Assembly (NCBI GenBank): GCA_934277655.1
Contig: CAKQVC010000103.1
Span: forward strand, 1 to 7,076
Length of the DNA stretch: 7,076 bases
Source of the DNA: an uncultured Clostridia bacterium
GTDB lineage: Bacteria > Bacillota > Clostridia > Peptostreptococcales > Anaerovoracaceae
Reading direction: 5' to 3'
A program made the translations under genes and the position numbers. The notes under the pieces are model-generated. The model did no database searches. It was not told the origin of the DNA and was given only the letters and a program-made list of their open reading frames with translations. Below, one piece after another: positions 5,052 through 7,076 of the stretch. Within the stretch, counting starts at the first letter, position 1, and every line of letters starts with the position of its first letter.

Positions 5052-6239
5052 ATGAAAAAAAAATACAACCCTCTGAAAAAAGCAGCATTCATAACGCTTA
5101 TCATTGTCCTTATTATATCACAAACAGGCTGCGGTTCCAACTTAAAAACTAACACGAACCAGGGAATCAGCAAAACCGGATTTTATCTGGATACTATTTG
5201 TACCATTACGATCTTTGGTATAAAAGATGAGGAGGCAAGCCTGGCAGCGATGAACAGTGATGAACAGCAGAGAAGCATTTATCAGCTGATTACGGATGCC
5301 TTCAAACTTTGCGACGAATATGAAAAAATCCTGAGCAAGACCATCGATACATCGGACATTGCGAAGATCAATCACGCCGAGGGCAAACCAGTCAGTGTCA
5401 GCGATACGGCAATCGAGGTTATTAAGAAAGGTATCGAATACGGTAAACTCTCCGATGGTGCGTTTGACATTACAATAGGAAAAGCAACAGATTTGTGGAA
5501 TTTCCATGATGCAGACGAGCCTGCAGCAGACAAACAGGACGAGCAGCAGGCACAGAAAGAAACGAGCGGAAGTGATTCGGAAACAGAGGCAGAATCGGGA
5601 AAGATTCCGGATGCGGATGTTCTGGCAGACGCTGTGAAGCATGTAGACTATACGAAAATTAAAATTGATGGGAATCAAGTTACTTTGGAAGACGCGGAAA
5701 TGGAACTGGATCTTGGAGGCATTGCCAAGGGGTATATAGCCGATAAAGTAACATCTTTTCTTGAAGAAAAAGGCGTGACCAGTGCCATTGTGGATTTAGG
5801 CGGAAACATTGCGGCAATCGGCGGGAAATCCTTTGAACTGATTGATAATGGTAAAGATGAAACCTCCGATTTTGTCATAGGTATCAAGGATCCACAGTCT
5901 GAAACCGGACAGCTTCTGGGAACTGTGCAGGCAAAGGATAAAACCATAGTAACATCCGGCACCTACGAAAGATACTTTATTGCAGACGGAAAAAAATATC
6001 ATCACATTCTTAACAGTAAAACAGGATGGCCGACGGATACCGATGTGCTTTCTGTAACGATCCTGGCGGAAAAAGGACATTCGGTGGACTGCGATGGCTT
6101 ATCCACCAGCTGCCTGGCTCTGGGGCTTGAGAAAGGACAAGCGTTGATTTCGAAAGTACCCGGAGCAGAAGCTGTTTTCGTAACAACCGATGGAACGGTT
6201 GTCACGACTTCGGATGACATCGGACTGAAGCAGGAATAG
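5052..6239 (+). CDS. apbE: FAD:protein FMN transferase, lipoprotein (ApbE/FmnB-like)
   Basis: 395 residues. The enzyme attaches FMN from FAD to Thr/Ser of extracytoplasmic target proteins, using Mg2+. An N-terminal signal ends in SQTGC, with Cys27 the likely lipidated residue; Gln at -3 is unusual for a lipobox. Conserved ApbE blocks appear in order: SDGAFDITIGKATDLW (134-149), DLGGIAKGY (220-228), VDLGGN (247-252), TSGTYERYF (301-309), HHILNSKTGWP (317-327), and the metal-site segment DGLST with Asp348 and Thr352. An acidic, Gln/Ser-rich stretch of about 32 residues (152-183) between the first two blocks makes it longer than the roughly 340 residues common in the family. Its target, a protein with an FMN-binding domain, is not in the window. 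Divergence from eetA/eetB suggests the flavin-based electron transfer role of Listeria FmnB, although ApbE also serves Rnf, Nqr and secreted reductases. Confidence 0.95.
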   Translation: MKKKYNPLKKAAFITLIIVLIISQTGCGSNLKTNTNQGISKTGFYLDTICTITIFGIKDEEASLAAMNSDEQQRSIYQLITDAFKLCDEYEKILSKTIDTSDIAKINHAEGKPVSVSDTAIEVIKKGIEYGKLSDGAFDITIGKATDLWNFHDADEPAADKQDEQQAQKETSGSDSETEAESGKIPDADVLADAVKHVDYTKIKIDGNQVTLEDAEMELDLGGIAKGYIADKVTSFLEEKGVTSAIVDLGGNIAAIGGKSFELIDNGKDETSDFVIGIKDPQSETGQLLGTVQAKDKTIVTSGTYERYFIADGKKYHHILNSKTGWPTDTDVLSVTILAEKGHSVDCDGLSTSCLALGLEKGQALISKVPGAEAVFVTTDGTVVTTSDDIGLKQE

Positions 6240-6246
6240 CCATCTA

Positions 6247-6272
6247 AATGAATCCTCCGAATGAATCTTCTG
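6247..6272. repeat. Two 13-base tandem repeats between convergent genes
   Basis: AATGAATCCTCCG (6247-6259) is followed directly by AATGAATCTTCTG (6260-6272), with two mismatches. It lies in the 48-base gap between the convergent ends of apbE and the MocR-like gene. No hairpin with a T-run, and so no clear intrinsic terminator, is visible in this gap. Confidence 0.5.
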
Positions 6273-6287
6273 CCCCGGCTTTCGGAA

Positions 6288-7076
6288 CTACTTTCTGAAG
6301 AAATCATCTGCGTTCTCACGCCAGATTTCGGTCAGCCGGGCAATCAGGGTATCTACCTGGTTCAGAGGCAGCTGACTGTAGTAGAAGATCAGTGCTGTCG
6401 TCTGTTGATCGGTAATCTCTGAAAGGGGAACCATCTGAAGACCCAGATTCTTTGCTTCTTCGCAGAGCGTCTGGGCTTTTTTGTGCGATCGTACTTTGAC
6501 GGTAAGATTGATGCCGGAATGGGTATCGATCGGCGTGATAAAGTCCTTGCCATGAAACGTGAATGCCTGAAGGGCTGCCTGCAGTTTCTGTGCATAAAGG
6601 CTGCGAAGTTTTCGGATCCCGGTATAATAGTATCCATCTTCCATAAAGAAAGCCAGAGTCAGTTGCTCTGATTTGGAACAGGTCTGGGTATACTGATGCT
6701 TGATGGAACGGAAGATCTCCGCCATGCTTTCGGGAAGAACCATATAGGAAATCTTTACTGCTGGAAACAGGGTCGAGGAGAAAGAGCCGAGGTAAACAAC
6801 GCGGTCATGCTCGTCCAGACCCTGCAATGCTGGGATTGGTTTGCCAAAGTATCGAAGCTCGCTGTCGTAATCGTCCTCAATGATGACACTGTTGTTTTTC
6901 TGCGCCCATTCCAGAAGCTCATAGCGGCGTCCTGCTGGCATAACGGCGCCGGTAGGAAATTGGTTGGAAGGGTTCACATAAACTGCAGACGGAATGTTTG
7001 CAGGAAGCTTGTCTATTTCGATGCCCTCCTTTGAGACCGGAATATGGGAAATGGTAAAGCCGGCATCACGGAACAT
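6288..7076 (-). CDS. MocR/GabR-type regulator, C-terminal aminotransferase-like part (cut by right window edge)
   Basis: 262 residues are visible, ending at a TAG. The frame is open at the edge, so the N-terminal GntR-type winged helix, and about 200 residues in a normal-length MocR protein, should lie beyond it. The visible part is a fold-type I aminotransferase domain with MocR signatures: VYVNPSNQFPTGAVMPAGRR (visible residues 32-51), IIEDDYDSELRY (65-76) and VVYLGSFSSTLFPAVKISYM (93-112). The last block normally reads G-T/S-F-S-K, with Lys as the PLP Schiff-base residue. Here that position is Ser101 (codon TCG, 6774-6776). Asp and Tyr of the EDDYD block, which contact PLP in GabR, remain. 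MocR proteins sense PLP or amino compounds and often control neighbouring genes; this one may bind PLP non-covalently or another ligand. It is convergent with apbE, so a direct link to that gene is not implied. Confidence 0.88.
   Translation of the reverse strand: MFRDAGFTISHIPVSKEGIEIDKLPANIPSAVYVNPSNQFPTGAVMPAGRRYELLEWAQKNNSVIIEDDYDSELRYFGKPIPALQGLDEHDRVVYLGSFSSTLFPAVKISYMVLPESMAEIFRSIKHQYTQTCSKSEQLTLAFFMEDGYYYTGIRKLRSLYAQKLQAALQAFTFHGKDFITPIDTHSGINLTVKVRSHKKAQTLCEEAKNLGLQMVPLSEITDQQTTALIFYYSQLPLNQVDTLIARLTEIWRENADDFFRK

Noticed and set aside
5142..5678. A 178-codon minus-strand frame inside apbE
   Set aside because: It is a shadow of a well-supported ApbE gene and shows no domain.
6240..6287. 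Intrinsic terminator after apbE
   Set aside because: Only a 13-base tandem repeat and weak complementarity are present, with no stem followed by a T-run.

Overview
This window reads as chromosomal DNA of a strictly anaerobic Bacillota, most likely class Clostridia. The pointers are a moderate GC content, AGGA/GGAG-type ribosome binding sites, an EFR1-type flavodoxin/ferredoxin protein, secreted proteins with Gram-positive signal peptides, and a NusG-II/Gx/ApbE gene group. The genus cannot be fixed from the sequence alone. I see no rRNA, tRNA, CRISPR array, insertion sequence or phage gene.

Layout from left to right. (1) On the minus strand, a secreted transglutaminase-like protein (720-1880) is followed by a secreted, probably beta-helical GLUG-like surface protein (1-634) that runs off the left edge. 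(2) A 317-base intergenic region (1881-2197) holds two opposed promoters. One is a perfect TTGACA-N17-TATAAT promoter for a rightward MerR/BmrR-like regulator (2198-3004). The other is a leftward TTGACT-N19-TATAAT promoter whose 19-base spacer contains a 16-base dyad, the layout of a MerR-activated promoter. (3) Convergent to the regulator is a minus-strand run: NusG-II-domain protein (eetA-like, 4510-4938), Gx family membrane protein (eetB-like, 4011-4523) and EFR1 flavodoxin/2x[4Fe-4S] protein (3027-3944). (4) Divergent from it is a lipoprotein FAD:protein FMN transferase, ApbE/FmnB-like (5052-6239). (5) At the right edge, on the minus strand, lies the C-terminal part of a MocR/GabR-type regulator (6288-7076) in which the usual PLP-binding lysine is a serine.

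How the parts may work together. eetA, eetB and an apbE-type flavinyltransferase are core members of the flavin-based extracellular electron transfer locus known from Listeria, so 4011-6239 looks like a reduced version of that module. The NADH dehydrogenase, the quinone-synthesis genes and the flavinylated acceptor are not in the window. The EFR1 protein downstream of eetB could be a cytosolic electron carrier linked to it; this is inference. Separately, the MerR-like protein is a candidate activator of the secreted transglutaminase/beta-helix pair and a candidate repressor of itself. The pieces belong to known families. What looks less ordinary is how they are combined and a few changed key residues, not a wholly new system.
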